NCBI RefSeq assembly: GCF_003387355.1
Contig: NZ_QUNH01000001.1
Location: 444,023-508,022, forward strand
DNA: 64,000 nt
Source: Winogradskyella sediminis
GTDB taxonomy: Bacteria > Bacteroidota > Bacteroidia > Flavobacteriales > Flavobacteriaceae
Direction of reading: 5' to 3'
Below, in pieces: positions 26,857 to 33,629 of this stretch (the stretch's first letter is position 1; the number at the start of each line of letters is the position of its first letter). A model generated the notes under the pieces. The model saw only the letters and a list, made by a program, of their open reading frames with translations. It ran no database searches and was not told the DNA's origin. A program made the position numbers and the translations under genes.

Positions 26857-27381
26857 ATGACAGATAATGATATAATGGAAGAAATATCTAAGGGCTATTT
26901 AGAACTTATAGCCAGTAGAAATGGATATTTTAATTCCATACATCGCGACTATGGTACAGATTTAAGTATCAGAAAAGCGAAACTTTGTCCTATCAGAAAG
27001 AGGTATTTGACAACAGGAAAAGCTATAGATATCCAAGTAAAAGCTGTTTCTGAAAAGTATGTTCGTGATTATGACGATACATCTAAAACATTTGTCAAGT
27101 ATGACCTTGAAGTCAAAAACTATAATGATTTAATTGACCGAGCTAATGAAAATGGTTCTTTTATTCCTTTAATTTTAGCTGTATTTATAATGCCTGAAAC
27201 CAAGAATGAATGGCTCAATTTAAAACCGGAAGAACTGATTTTAAAAAAATGTGCTTTTTGGTTTCAAATTCCTTCAGGAGAATTACATTCGCAAAATAAA
27301 TACACAGTTACAATTGATATTCCAAAAGCTAATCGAATTGCGATGGACTTTTATGATGTTCAATTTTCAGCACTAGACTAA
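26857..27381 (+). CDS. DUF4365 protein, nuclease-like (cassette 1, gene A)
   Basis: A 174-residue cytoplasmic protein resembling the DUF4365 family. The pattern EISKGYLELIASRNGY, then YGTDLSI (D35), then AIDIQVKAV (Q60-x-K62) follows the PD-(D/E)xK nuclease scheme in which a Gln can replace the second acidic residue. DUF4365 domains often occur in defence-type genes. It overlaps the next gene by one base (TAATG), so the two are translationally coupled and travel in a single cassette. Nuclease activity is an inference from the motif alone. Confidence 0.72.
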   Translation: MTDNDIMEEISKGYLELIASRNGYFNSIHRDYGTDLSIRKAKLCPIRKRYLTTGKAIDIQVKAVSEKYVRDYDDTSKTFVKYDLEVKNYNDLIDRANENGSFIPLILAVFIMPETKNEWLNLKPEELILKKCAFWFQIPSGELHSQNKYTVTIDIPKANRIAMDFYDVQFSALD

Positions 27382-28472
27382 TGAGCAGATATAAAGAAAT
27401 ATTTATAAGAAATTATTTTATCTCTAGAGGTTGGAAACTTGAGAGAGAAGGAAATCTTTTTGGTTATTTTTCACCGCCTAAAAATATTGGCTTACCAAAT
27501 GATTATTTATTGGAATTACCTAAAATGTCAAAAAACCAAAAAGGTTTTGATAATTACATTGAAAGATTAATTCAAGACTTAATATTTGCATTACCAACGG
27601 AATCGAATGAAGAGGACTTAAAAATATTATTTAGTAAAGAGAATTCAATTTTAAAATATAGAATTTTTGACGCTGATTCATCTGACGGAACAATTTCATT
27701 TCAGAAACATATTGACTCATTAGAAAACTTTAAAAAAGTTTTATCTCAAGCAGTAATATTTACAGCTACTAATAAACCAATTTTTGGAGACGCAAAATAT
27801 GAAGTAGAAGGCTATTTAAATCGCTGTAGAGCCTTACAAACCGAAAAGGGAAGTTATGTAACAAGGTTAGAAATTCCAAACGACACAATTTATACAGCTT
27901 TCTCTAAAATTGAAACTGAAGACATAAATGATAAACTTTTTGATACTTTAGAATACCTAGAGGAGAATATATTTAATGCTAAAATTAAAATGGATATTAC
28001 AGAAAATTATCTTCAAGATATTTCACCCATTTTAAATTATGAGTTATTCAATTCCATAAAAAATATTTATACAAAATCACATATTAATAATTTAGAATAT
28101 CAATTATCATCGCACAACCGAATTAGAAAAATTGAAACTGAAAGAGTTCAAAAAAGTATTCCATATTTTACAAAATATTTAAGAGATGTAAAAAAGCTTT
28201 TACTTGAGGTTGTTCCTTTAGAGGCAATTGGATACATTAAAAGACTTTCTTCTTCATCACCTCTACATTCGACCAAAAATGAAGTTACTATTGATGCTGA
28301 TGTTTCTGGAAATACAGAAACAATTAAAATTATTCTTAGAAGTGATGAATATATTGAAGCCATAGAAGCTCATAAAAACGAATGGCCTATTCGCATAAAA
28401 GGAAAAGCTCAACAAAATAAAACTATGCTAACAATTAAAGAACTTGAGGAATTTGATATTATAAAAAAATAA
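27381..28472 (+). CDS. Unknown partner protein of the DUF4365 gene (cassette 1, gene B)
   Basis: I do not recognise this 363-residue protein. It has no signal peptide or membrane segment. The N-terminal third includes DNYIERLIQDLIFALPTE. The middle (about 180-290) is charged and helical, possibly a coiled coil, and the C-terminal 80 residues look like a beta-rich domain (NEVTIDADVSGNTETIKIIL ... WPIRIKGKA). Tight coupling to the DUF4365 gene inside one cassette argues that the two act together, for example as a nuclease and its sensor or regulator. This is an inference from position only. Confidence 0.65.
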   Translation: MSRYKEIFIRNYFISRGWKLEREGNLFGYFSPPKNIGLPNDYLLELPKMSKNQKGFDNYIERLIQDLIFALPTESNEEDLKILFSKENSILKYRIFDADSSDGTISFQKHIDSLENFKKVLSQAVIFTATNKPIFGDAKYEVEGYLNRCRALQTEKGSYVTRLEIPNDTIYTAFSKIETEDINDKLFDTLEYLEENIFNAKIKMDITENYLQDISPILNYELFNSIKNIYTKSHINNLEYQLSSHNRIRKIETERVQKSIPYFTKYLRDVKKLLLEVVPLEAIGYIKRLSSSSPLHSTKNEVTIDADVSGNTETIKIILRSDEYIEAIEAHKNEWPIRIKGKAQQNKTMLTIKELEEFDIIKK

Positions 28473-28476
28473 CTAC

Positions 28477-28609
28477 TGCCAACAATGTATAAAATTAATT
28501 GCTTGGTTCTAGCCTACTTACGAAAATCCTTGCGGATTTTCTATTCGGGTTTTATTTGCTAAATTAGTTGCTTAAACCACGCAACTAATCTTATACGAGA
28601 CCGTTGGCA
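28477..28609 (+). repeat. attC-like site 1
   Basis: 133 bp bounded by TGCCAAC (28477) and GTTGGCA (28603). It contains an inner inverted pair TTAGTTGC/GCAACTAA and a hairpin tip GAAAATCC-TTGC-GGATTTTC (about 28522-28541). The tip differs from other copies by paired changes. The orientation, core type and length are those of a Vibrio-like long attC site. Confidence 0.8.
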
Positions 28610-28624
28610 AACATTTAAGAATTT

Positions 28625-29038
28625 ATGACTAAAAAGATAATTTGCGTTTGGATTGGAACTTTTGAATCTGAAGACGAACTCTACAAAAACTATCTTAATT
28701 TTGATTATGAAAACGACGACAATCCCGAATCTGAATTTGCCAAAGATTCTGAATTAGAATATTATGATGAGGATTTTATGGAAAGTTGGTGGTTTAGCAA
28801 ACTGGAATTGAATAAACTGACGGAATATAAAGACGACTTACTCGACTCTGAATATTTTTTCGACGAACTTATTGCAGAATTAAAAAATAGAGATTTAACA
28901 ACTCGGAATTCGATTTCGTTCTTATTTGGAGAAAATGGAGAAAACGCAACAAATGAAACGCTCTTTGAATACAACGGAATGGAAATGAAAGACAAACCGA
29001 TTGAGTTTGTTTTTAAAAAAGAATATGAACTGAAATAA
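28625..29038 (+). CDS. Imm22-like immunity protein (cassette 2)
   Basis: A 137-residue, strongly acidic cytoplasmic protein. Its opening KKIICVWIGTFESEDELYKN, followed by NPESEFAKDSELEYYDEDFM, matches the pattern of immunity protein 22 family members, which neutralise polymorphic or contact-delivered toxins. No toxin gene accompanies it, so it would be an orphan immunity gene carried as a cassette. The start codon lies 22 bp after the right core of attC site 1. Confidence 0.65.
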   Translation: MTKKIICVWIGTFESEDELYKNYLNFDYENDDNPESEFAKDSELEYYDEDFMESWWFSKLELNKLTEYKDDLLDSEYFFDELIAELKNRDLTTRNSISFLFGENGENATNETLFEYNGMEMKDKPIEFVFKKEYELK

Positions 29039-29047
29039 AAAACGATT

Positions 29048-29182
29048 TGCCAACAACGTGTATAATTAATTGCTTTGGTCGTTGCTTATTTGGAAAATTC
29101 CTTTGGAATTTTCTCGCGTTCGTTTTTGTTTACTAAATTAGTTGCTTAAACACGCAACTAACCATACACAAAACCGTTAGGC
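29048..29182 (+). repeat. attC-like site 2
   Basis: 135 bp from TGCCAAC (29048) to GTTAGGC (29176). The outer arms pair through GTGTAT/ATACAC, and the tip is GAAAATTCC-TTT-GGAATTTTC. Its left core matches the start of cassette 2 (GTTGGCAAA) rather than its own right core. This asymmetry is what integron recombination produces. Confidence 0.85.
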
Positions 29183-29218
29183 ACAATATGACCAAACCAA
29201 CTTCAATTCAATAAATAA

Positions 29219-30148
29219 ATGGCAATATTTGATTTATTTTCTAAAAGACAAAAGAGATTAAGAGGCGAATTTCCTGAAATTTATACTTATGATAATATTC
29301 CACAACATTTAAGAGTTCAGATTATTCACATCATAAAAGATGCTATTGGAATTAGGAAACATGGACATGAAGATAAACCTGAAGAAGCTTATGACTTTAT
29401 ACACCAAACTCTTTGTCGTGAATATGGGATTTTTAGTTTAGGAGATAGATATTCAAAAAATGATGAAGATCACGTTTTGAACTTCCTTTTATCAACTGAA
29501 GATACTGAAAAAGCAATTGATGTAATTGAACTCTCGTTTAAATTTATAGATAGAATTATAAAACAATCTTTTGATGAATATGAATGGAATACTGAAATTA
29601 AAATTAAACCAGATGAGGCTATAGAAGAACTAAATGAACGATTTAAAGAACATGGAATTGGTTATTCTTTTGACGGAAGTGAAATTATAAGAGTTGATTC
29701 GACCTATACTCATGCTGAAATAACAAAACCAACGATTTCGCTATTATGGAATAATAAATTTGATGGAGCAAATGAGGAATATTTAAAAGCTCATGAACAT
29801 TATAGACACGGAAGAAATAAAGAATGTTTAACCGAATGTTTGAAAGCTTTTGAAAGTACAATGAAGATTATTTGTTCTGAAAAAGGATGGACTTATAAAC
29901 AGACTGACACAGCTAAAACTTTAATACAAATCTGTTTTAAAAATCAATTAGTTCCGACTTTCACCCAAAATCAATTTACATCTTTAAAGAACTTACTTGA
30001 AAGTGGAATCCCTACAATTCGAAACAAATTAGGTGGACATGGACAAGGACAAACACCGCAAATAGTTGACAATGAAATGACAAGATATGGTTTAAATTTG
30101 ACTGGAACCAATATCATTTTCTTAATTGAACAAAGCGGAATAAAATAA
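29219..30148 (+). CDS. AbiJ-NTD4/STM4504-like protein with HEPN motif (cassette 3)
   Basis: A 309-residue protein. The N-terminal half (FSKRQKRLRGEFPEIYTYDN, RVQIIHIIKDAIG) resembles the AbiJ_NTD4 / STM4504-CBY_0614 family linked to abortive infection. The C-terminal helical part ends with IRNKLGGHGQG, where R268 and H274 form an R-x5-H motif typical of HEPN ribonucleases. Its likely role is phage defence through RNA cleavage (inference from family and motif). It fills a whole cassette and has no adjacent antitoxin. Confidence 0.72.
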   Translation: MAIFDLFSKRQKRLRGEFPEIYTYDNIPQHLRVQIIHIIKDAIGIRKHGHEDKPEEAYDFIHQTLCREYGIFSLGDRYSKNDEDHVLNFLLSTEDTEKAIDVIELSFKFIDRIIKQSFDEYEWNTEIKIKPDEAIEELNERFKEHGIGYSFDGSEIIRVDSTYTHAEITKPTISLLWNNKFDGANEEYLKAHEHYRHGRNKECLTECLKAFESTMKIICSEKGWTYKQTDTAKTLIQICFKNQLVPTFTQNQFTSLKNLLESGIPTIRNKLGGHGQGQTPQIVDNEMTRYGLNLTGTNIIFLIEQSGIK

Positions 30149-30155
30149 ATACTGT

Positions 30156-30290
30156 GCCTAACAACGTGTATAATTAATTGCTTTGGTCGTTGCTTATTTG
30201 GAAAATTCCTTCGGAATTTTCTCGCGTTCGTTTTTGTTTACTAAATTAGTTGCTGAAACACGCAACTAACCATACACAATACCGTTAGCC
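30156..30290 (+). repeat. attC-like site 3
   Basis: 135 bp from GCCTAAC (30156, an exact RYYYAAC core) to GTTAGCC (30284). The body is nearly identical to site 2, with tip GAAAATTCC-TTC-GGAATTTTC. The left core extended (TGTGCCTAAC) is the exact reverse complement of the start of cassette 3. Confidence 0.85.
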
Positions 30291-30296
30291 ACAACA

Positions 30297-30989
30297 ATGA
30301 AAAAACTACATATGAATTTGAAATTTCACATAATAATTCTATTCCTTGGTTTCGGTTTTTTGACCAATTGTTCTGAATCGAAAAAGCAAAATTCTAAGGT
30401 TAATCAAAAGGAAATAAAAACTGATGATGCTGAAATAATTAACATAATCGAAAATGATAGCACAGAGCTAATTAAGTTAATGAGAAAAGCATACTATTGG
30501 CATTCTGAAACTTATCTTCCAGACTTACCTCTAAATTATGAAAAAGGGAATGACAGTATTTTTATTGGAATTGATTGGAATACATACGATAAGAATGTAC
30601 AAATACTCAACAAAACAAATTTCTTTACAAACGATTTTATAATTTACCACAAGAACATTGCGTCCAATATTGATAAATCTATTAAAAAAGCTGGAACTGA
30701 ATGGAGAAACATAAATGACGGAATTCCAATTTGGGCATACGAAGCAGATGAATGGTGTAATTGTCAAGATTTTCCCGACAGATACTGGGAAACAATAATT
30801 ATAGATGATTTAAAAATTAATAATGGTTTAGCAACTTTCAACTTAAATTGGAAAACAGGAAACCAATATCACTCTATGAATTATGAGATAACAGCAAAAA
30901 AGATAGATTTGAAATGGAAAATCAACTCTTTAGAGGGATTTAAAAATTATAAAAGCTCTGAGGAATACGATAAATTAATAGCTGATTAA
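30297..30989 (+). CDS. Hypothetical lipoprotein (cassette 4)
   Basis: A 230-residue lipoprotein with lipobox LTNC (Cys near residue 25, after FHIIILFLGFGFLTNC). The mature part is mixed alpha/beta with a notable aromatic segment around AYYWHSETYLPDLPLNYEKG, and a Cys pair in EWCNCQDFPDRYW that could form a disulfide in the periplasm. It somewhat resembles DUF3828-type proteins, but I do not assign it. The start codon lies only 13 bp after the core of attC site 3. Confidence 0.65.
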   Translation: MKKLHMNLKFHIIILFLGFGFLTNCSESKKQNSKVNQKEIKTDDAEIINIIENDSTELIKLMRKAYYWHSETYLPDLPLNYEKGNDSIFIGIDWNTYDKNVQILNKTNFFTNDFIIYHKNIASNIDKSIKKAGTEWRNINDGIPIWAYEADEWCNCQDFPDRYWETIIIDDLKINNGLATFNLNWKTGNQYHSMNYEITAKKIDLKWKINSLEGFKNYKSSEEYDKLIAD

Positions 30990-31002
30990 CAAAAATTGCA
31001 GT

Positions 31003-31137
31003 GGCTAACACCGTGTATAATTAATTGCTTTTTATGTGCTTACCTGCGAAAATTCCTGCGGAATTTTCTCGGGTTCGTAAAAGTTTGCTAATTTAGTTGC
31101 CTAACCACGCAACTAACCATACACAAAACCGTTGGGC
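31003..31137 (+). repeat. attC-like site 4
   Basis: 135 bp from GGCTAAC (31003, exact RYYYAAC except for the second G) to GTTGGGC (31131). The tip is CGAAAATTCC-TGC-GGAATTTTC. The left core extended (GTGGCTAAC) is the reverse complement of the start of cassette 4 (GTTAGCCAC), not of its own right core. Confidence 0.84.
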
Positions 31138-31152
31138 ACAAGCTGAAAAAAA

Positions 31153-31782
31153 TTGGGTAAGAAGAAGAAAAAAAGAAAATCACAAGTTATAAAAACTCTG
31201 AATTCCTTATCAAAATGGATAGGTGGATTTATCATTGGTGCGGTTACCATTTATGGAGTTTATTTACAAAGTCCATATTATGAAACCTATAAAAAAGGGA
31301 TAGAAGCTGAATTATTACCGGTAATTGAAATTCATCAAAATAATCCAGATTTAGATCCTTTTAGACCAAAAAATATTGAACTTGCTTATCCCATTGTAAA
31401 TAATGGAAAATCTAGAGCGAATAATATTGTAATTCAGATAGTCGTTCCTGGTGAAACAAGTGTACATTTTATCCCAAATGTATTTGAACTTGATTACATA
31501 AAAGAAAGAAAAGAGTTTGGAGATTCGATTAATCTTAAAGACCTTCAGTTCAAAACAATGGTTTATAAAGCAAAACGATTAGATTCAGGAGACTTTTCAA
31601 TTATGTATATCTCAATGAATAAAAGCAAATTTGAAAACTTGAATAATATTCCAACGCTTGATTATGAAAACGGAATGATAGACTCAAATTTAATTTTCCC
31701 ACATTTTACCTACATTAAGTATGATGAAGGTCAAGGAATTATTAAACTTAATGATACTTTGAAATTAAGAAGGAAATATTAA
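31153..31782 (+). CDS. Membrane-anchored hypothetical protein (cassette 5)
   Basis: A 209-residue protein with a very basic N terminus (MGKKKKKRKSQ), one transmembrane helix (about 21-40, WIGGFIIGAVTIYGVYLQS), and a beta-rich outer domain with YPIVNNGKSRANNIVIQI, a pattern seen in immunoglobulin-like folds. No family is recognised. The start is a TTG at 31153, with no ATG available near the N terminus. Its orientation and compact cassette placement match its neighbours. Confidence 0.6.
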   Translation: MGKKKKKRKSQVIKTLNSLSKWIGGFIIGAVTIYGVYLQSPYYETYKKGIEAELLPVIEIHQNNPDLDPFRPKNIELAYPIVNNGKSRANNIVIQIVVPGETSVHFIPNVFELDYIKERKEFGDSINLKDLQFKTMVYKAKRLDSGDFSIMYISMNKSKFENLNNIPTLDYENGMIDSNLIFPHFTYIKYDEGQGIIKLNDTLKLRRKY

Positions 31783-31796
31783 TGATTTAAGATTAT

Positions 31797-31929
31797 GCAC
31801 AACAATGTATAACCGCAATTACGGCGAATTCGATTACGTCCGAATCCACTCGGAATTGCTAACGTCAGTGCTTAACCGAAAAACTCCGTATATTTATCCG
31901 TAACTGACGGTTATACGAGACCGTTGTGT
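31797..31929 (+). repeat. attC-like site 5 (divergent family)
   Basis: 133 bp from GCACAAC (31797) to GTTGTGT (31923). The length matches the other sites but the body differs almost completely: it pairs GTATAACCG (31807) with CGGTTATAC, and has GTCAGT and ACTGAC inside. The same architecture with a different sequence suggests that it arrived from another array. Confidence 0.72.
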
Positions 31930-31949
31930 GTAATTAGAGAAAACCGAGA

Positions 31950-32759
31950 ATGATAGAATTAGAATTAATCTGGCAAAAGCCTATTTACCTTCCATATTTG
32001 CAACCTAAATTGACTGATGAAATTTTGGAAAATGCAGAAATAAAATTAGGATATAAATTACCTAAAGAGCTTGTTGAATTATTGAAAATTCAAAACGGAG
32101 GTTACATCAGAAAAACACTTAAGGAATCTCTAAACGAACAAATTTATGGAATTGGTCCGCATTTCCCTTCTCTTACAGATGTAGACTGGACAGATTATAA
32201 AGATTGGGTAAGTTTTGAACTAAACGGATTAATCCCGTTTGATGGCGATGGACATTGGCATATATGTCTTGATTATAGAAAAAACAAAGAAAATCCACAG
32301 ATAACTTATATCAGTGTAGAAAGTGATAGTTAAAGATTAATTGCGGAATCTTTCTCGGAATATTTAACTCAACTTGATTATGACATAGATGATGAGTTAG
32401 TTATCAGAACAAATAAAACTATTACGGAAATCTCTAAAGAACTTGAAAAAACACTAAATATCGAATTTGAAGAACCAGATAATTTTGCTCACGGATATGA
32501 CGAGTATAGAAGTGAATTAGATGGAAGTTGGATTTGGTTAAGCCCTAACCAAGTACCAAAAGGTTTTGTTAGAGAGAATGAAGATAGATATCAAGAACTT
32601 ATTGAATTATCGAAAGGAACTTCTTTGAGGTATCCAGAAATATCAAATTCTGACTTGCTTATTAGTTTTTCAAGTAAGAAAGTTGAGAATAAAGCTATGG
32701 AAAAATTAAAGCTAAATTCTATAGACATCAAACCTTTAAGTGAATTAATAATAAAATAA
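31950..32759 (+). pseudogene. SUKH (SMI1/KNR4) immunity-like gene with one in-frame stop (cassette 6)
   Basis: The first 127 codons encode a SUKH-type domain (LGYKLPKELVELLKIQNGG, LIPFDGDGHWHICLDYR). TAA at 32331-32333 then interrupts it in the motif ISVESDS-stop-RLIAESFSEYL, where the family normally continues through a conserved acidic/hydrophobic segment. The same frame stays open for 141 more codons, ending LNSIDIKPLSEIIIK at 32759, 5 bp before the next attC-like core. The full length would be 270 codons. SUKH proteins counter polymorphic toxins. A recent nonsense mutation or a sequencing error are both possible. Confidence 0.8.
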
Positions 32760-32763
32760 CTGC

Positions 32764-32895
32764 TCACAACACCGTGTATAATTCATTGCTAGTTCTAGCC
32801 TATTTACGAATATTCTTGCGGAATATGCTATTCGGTTTTTATTGGCTAAATTAGTTACTTAAACGCGCAACTAATCTTACATAAACACGTTGTAG
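32764..32895 (+). repeat. attC-like site 6
   Basis: 132 bp from TCACAAC (32764) to GTTGTAG (32889). The body is of the same family as site 1, with tip GAATATTC-TTGCG-GAATAT, whose base changes on one side are matched on the other. The left core resembles the start of cassette 6 (GTTGTG). Confidence 0.78.
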
Positions 32896-32908
32896 GTAAT
32901 TTGAGAAA

Positions 32909-33325
32909 ATGATAAATATCTTTAAAAAGAAACAGGAAGAAATAAAAGAAGAGTTCACTATTGGAGAATTTGACTTTAAAATTGATTCCGGTAATACAAC
33001 CATACAAATTGACGGAAATAAAATTTTTGACTTAACAATCAAAGCGGATGAAAATGTTTTTGAAAATCTATGCGAAAACGATGATTTTGAATTCGGATAT
33101 GGACTTTATTCACCTGAATTTTATGCTCGCGAAATTGACCTTGGAAACAAGAATAAGATAGTAATCAACGAAAAAAATCAAAACGATTATGAAACAGCTC
33201 TATATTTTATGGAACACAATGATCTGGAGATAAATTTAAGTATTCACGATAATTGGATTTTAGTAGCAGGTTGGACTTATATAAGTGGAAAGAAATACCC
33301 GATTTTAATAAAAATGAAAAAATAA
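32909..33325 (+). CDS. Small acidic hypothetical protein (cassette 7)
   Basis: A 138-residue cytoplasmic protein, acidic and beta-rich (EFDFKIDSGNTTIQIDGNKI, LSIHDNWILVAGWTYISGK). The overall look is that of a small immunity or toxin-inhibitor protein, but I cannot place it in a family. It starts 14 bp after the right core of site 6 and is followed 10 bp after the stop by the truncated last core. Confidence 0.6.
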   Translation: MINIFKKKQEEIKEEFTIGEFDFKIDSGNTTIQIDGNKIFDLTIKADENVFENLCENDDFEFGYGLYSPEFYAREIDLGNKNKIVINEKNQNDYETALYFMEHNDLEINLSIHDNWILVAGWTYISGKKYPILIKMKK

Positions 33326-33334
33326 AATAACTAC

Positions 33335-33349
33335 TCACAACAATGTGTT
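33335..33349 (+). repeat. Truncated attC-like left core at the right edge of the array
   Basis: TCACAACAATGTG (33335-33347) matches the first bases of the other sites, but the palindrome and the right core that should follow about 120 bp later are missing. The following 220 bp (33350-33573) show no gene, repeat or promoter I can support. This marks the scar where the array ends or a deletion removed the rest. Confidence 0.65.
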
Positions 33350-33573
33350 CATTTCACCTATAGTTAACCCCATAACTCTTCTGAACACTTAAAATAAAGC
33401 CTGAAAGGCACACTTTTCTTAAGATTTTAACTCCAACTTTCATTTCACGTATGACCAAACGAGAATGAAAAATTGAAGAATAATCCAAATATATCCGTAT
33501 CTTTAAGGCTACAGATCCCTATAAAATCCACTTTCCTACTATTATTTTAGCATATAAATCGTACCACATACGG

Positions 33574-33629
33574 TTGTAAAGTACGTTTACAATTTAAAAT
33601 AAACATACGTTTACAAATTAAGATAAACA
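33574..33629 (+). promoter_or_regulatory. Repeated TACGTTTACAA boxes with a palindrome, operator-like
   Basis: Two adjacent 24-bp direct repeats (33582-33605 and 33606-33629), each starting TACGTTTACAA and ending AAACA, end on the start codon of the next gene. The first overlaps a palindrome TTGTAAA-N5-TTTACAA (33574-33592). Tandem boxes plus a palindrome directly in front of a gene suggest a binding site for a dimeric repressor. Confidence 0.6.

Larger units (their letters stand above)
26833..33341 (+). mobile_element. Integron-like gene-cassette array without integrase (CALIN-like)
   Basis: Seven compact gene units, all on the + strand, alternate with six full ~133-bp imperfect palindromes (28477, 29048, 30156, 31003, 31797 and 32764), with a lone right core at 26833 and a cut-off left core at 33335. 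Each unit runs from a GTT-type core, 13-43 bp before the start codon, to an AAC-type core 5-15 bp after the stop codon. In the first four units, the bases after the starting core are the reverse complement of the core ending the same unit, the hallmark of a circularisable integron cassette. No tyrosine recombinase gene lies in the window. Confidence 0.8.

Noticed and set aside
26622..26860. attI site with a missing integrase
   Set aside because: Only a core (GTTGGCA) is visible; no accessory direct repeats or integrase remnant could be recognised. It is listed only as a lone core.
32331..32759. A separate second gene after the SUKH stop codon
   Set aside because: The downstream frame has no usable start codon near its beginning and continues the SUKH motif in the same phase, so an interrupted single gene is more likely.
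28477..32895. CRISPR array
   Set aside because: Repeats are ~133 bp, spaced 0.4-2 kb apart, palindromic and separated by genes. There are no short uniform spacers or cas genes.
28477..32895. Insertion-sequence or MITE copies
   Set aside because: No target-site duplications or terminal transposase-type repeats are seen. The end sequences match across genes rather than within each repeat, which a transposon would not produce.
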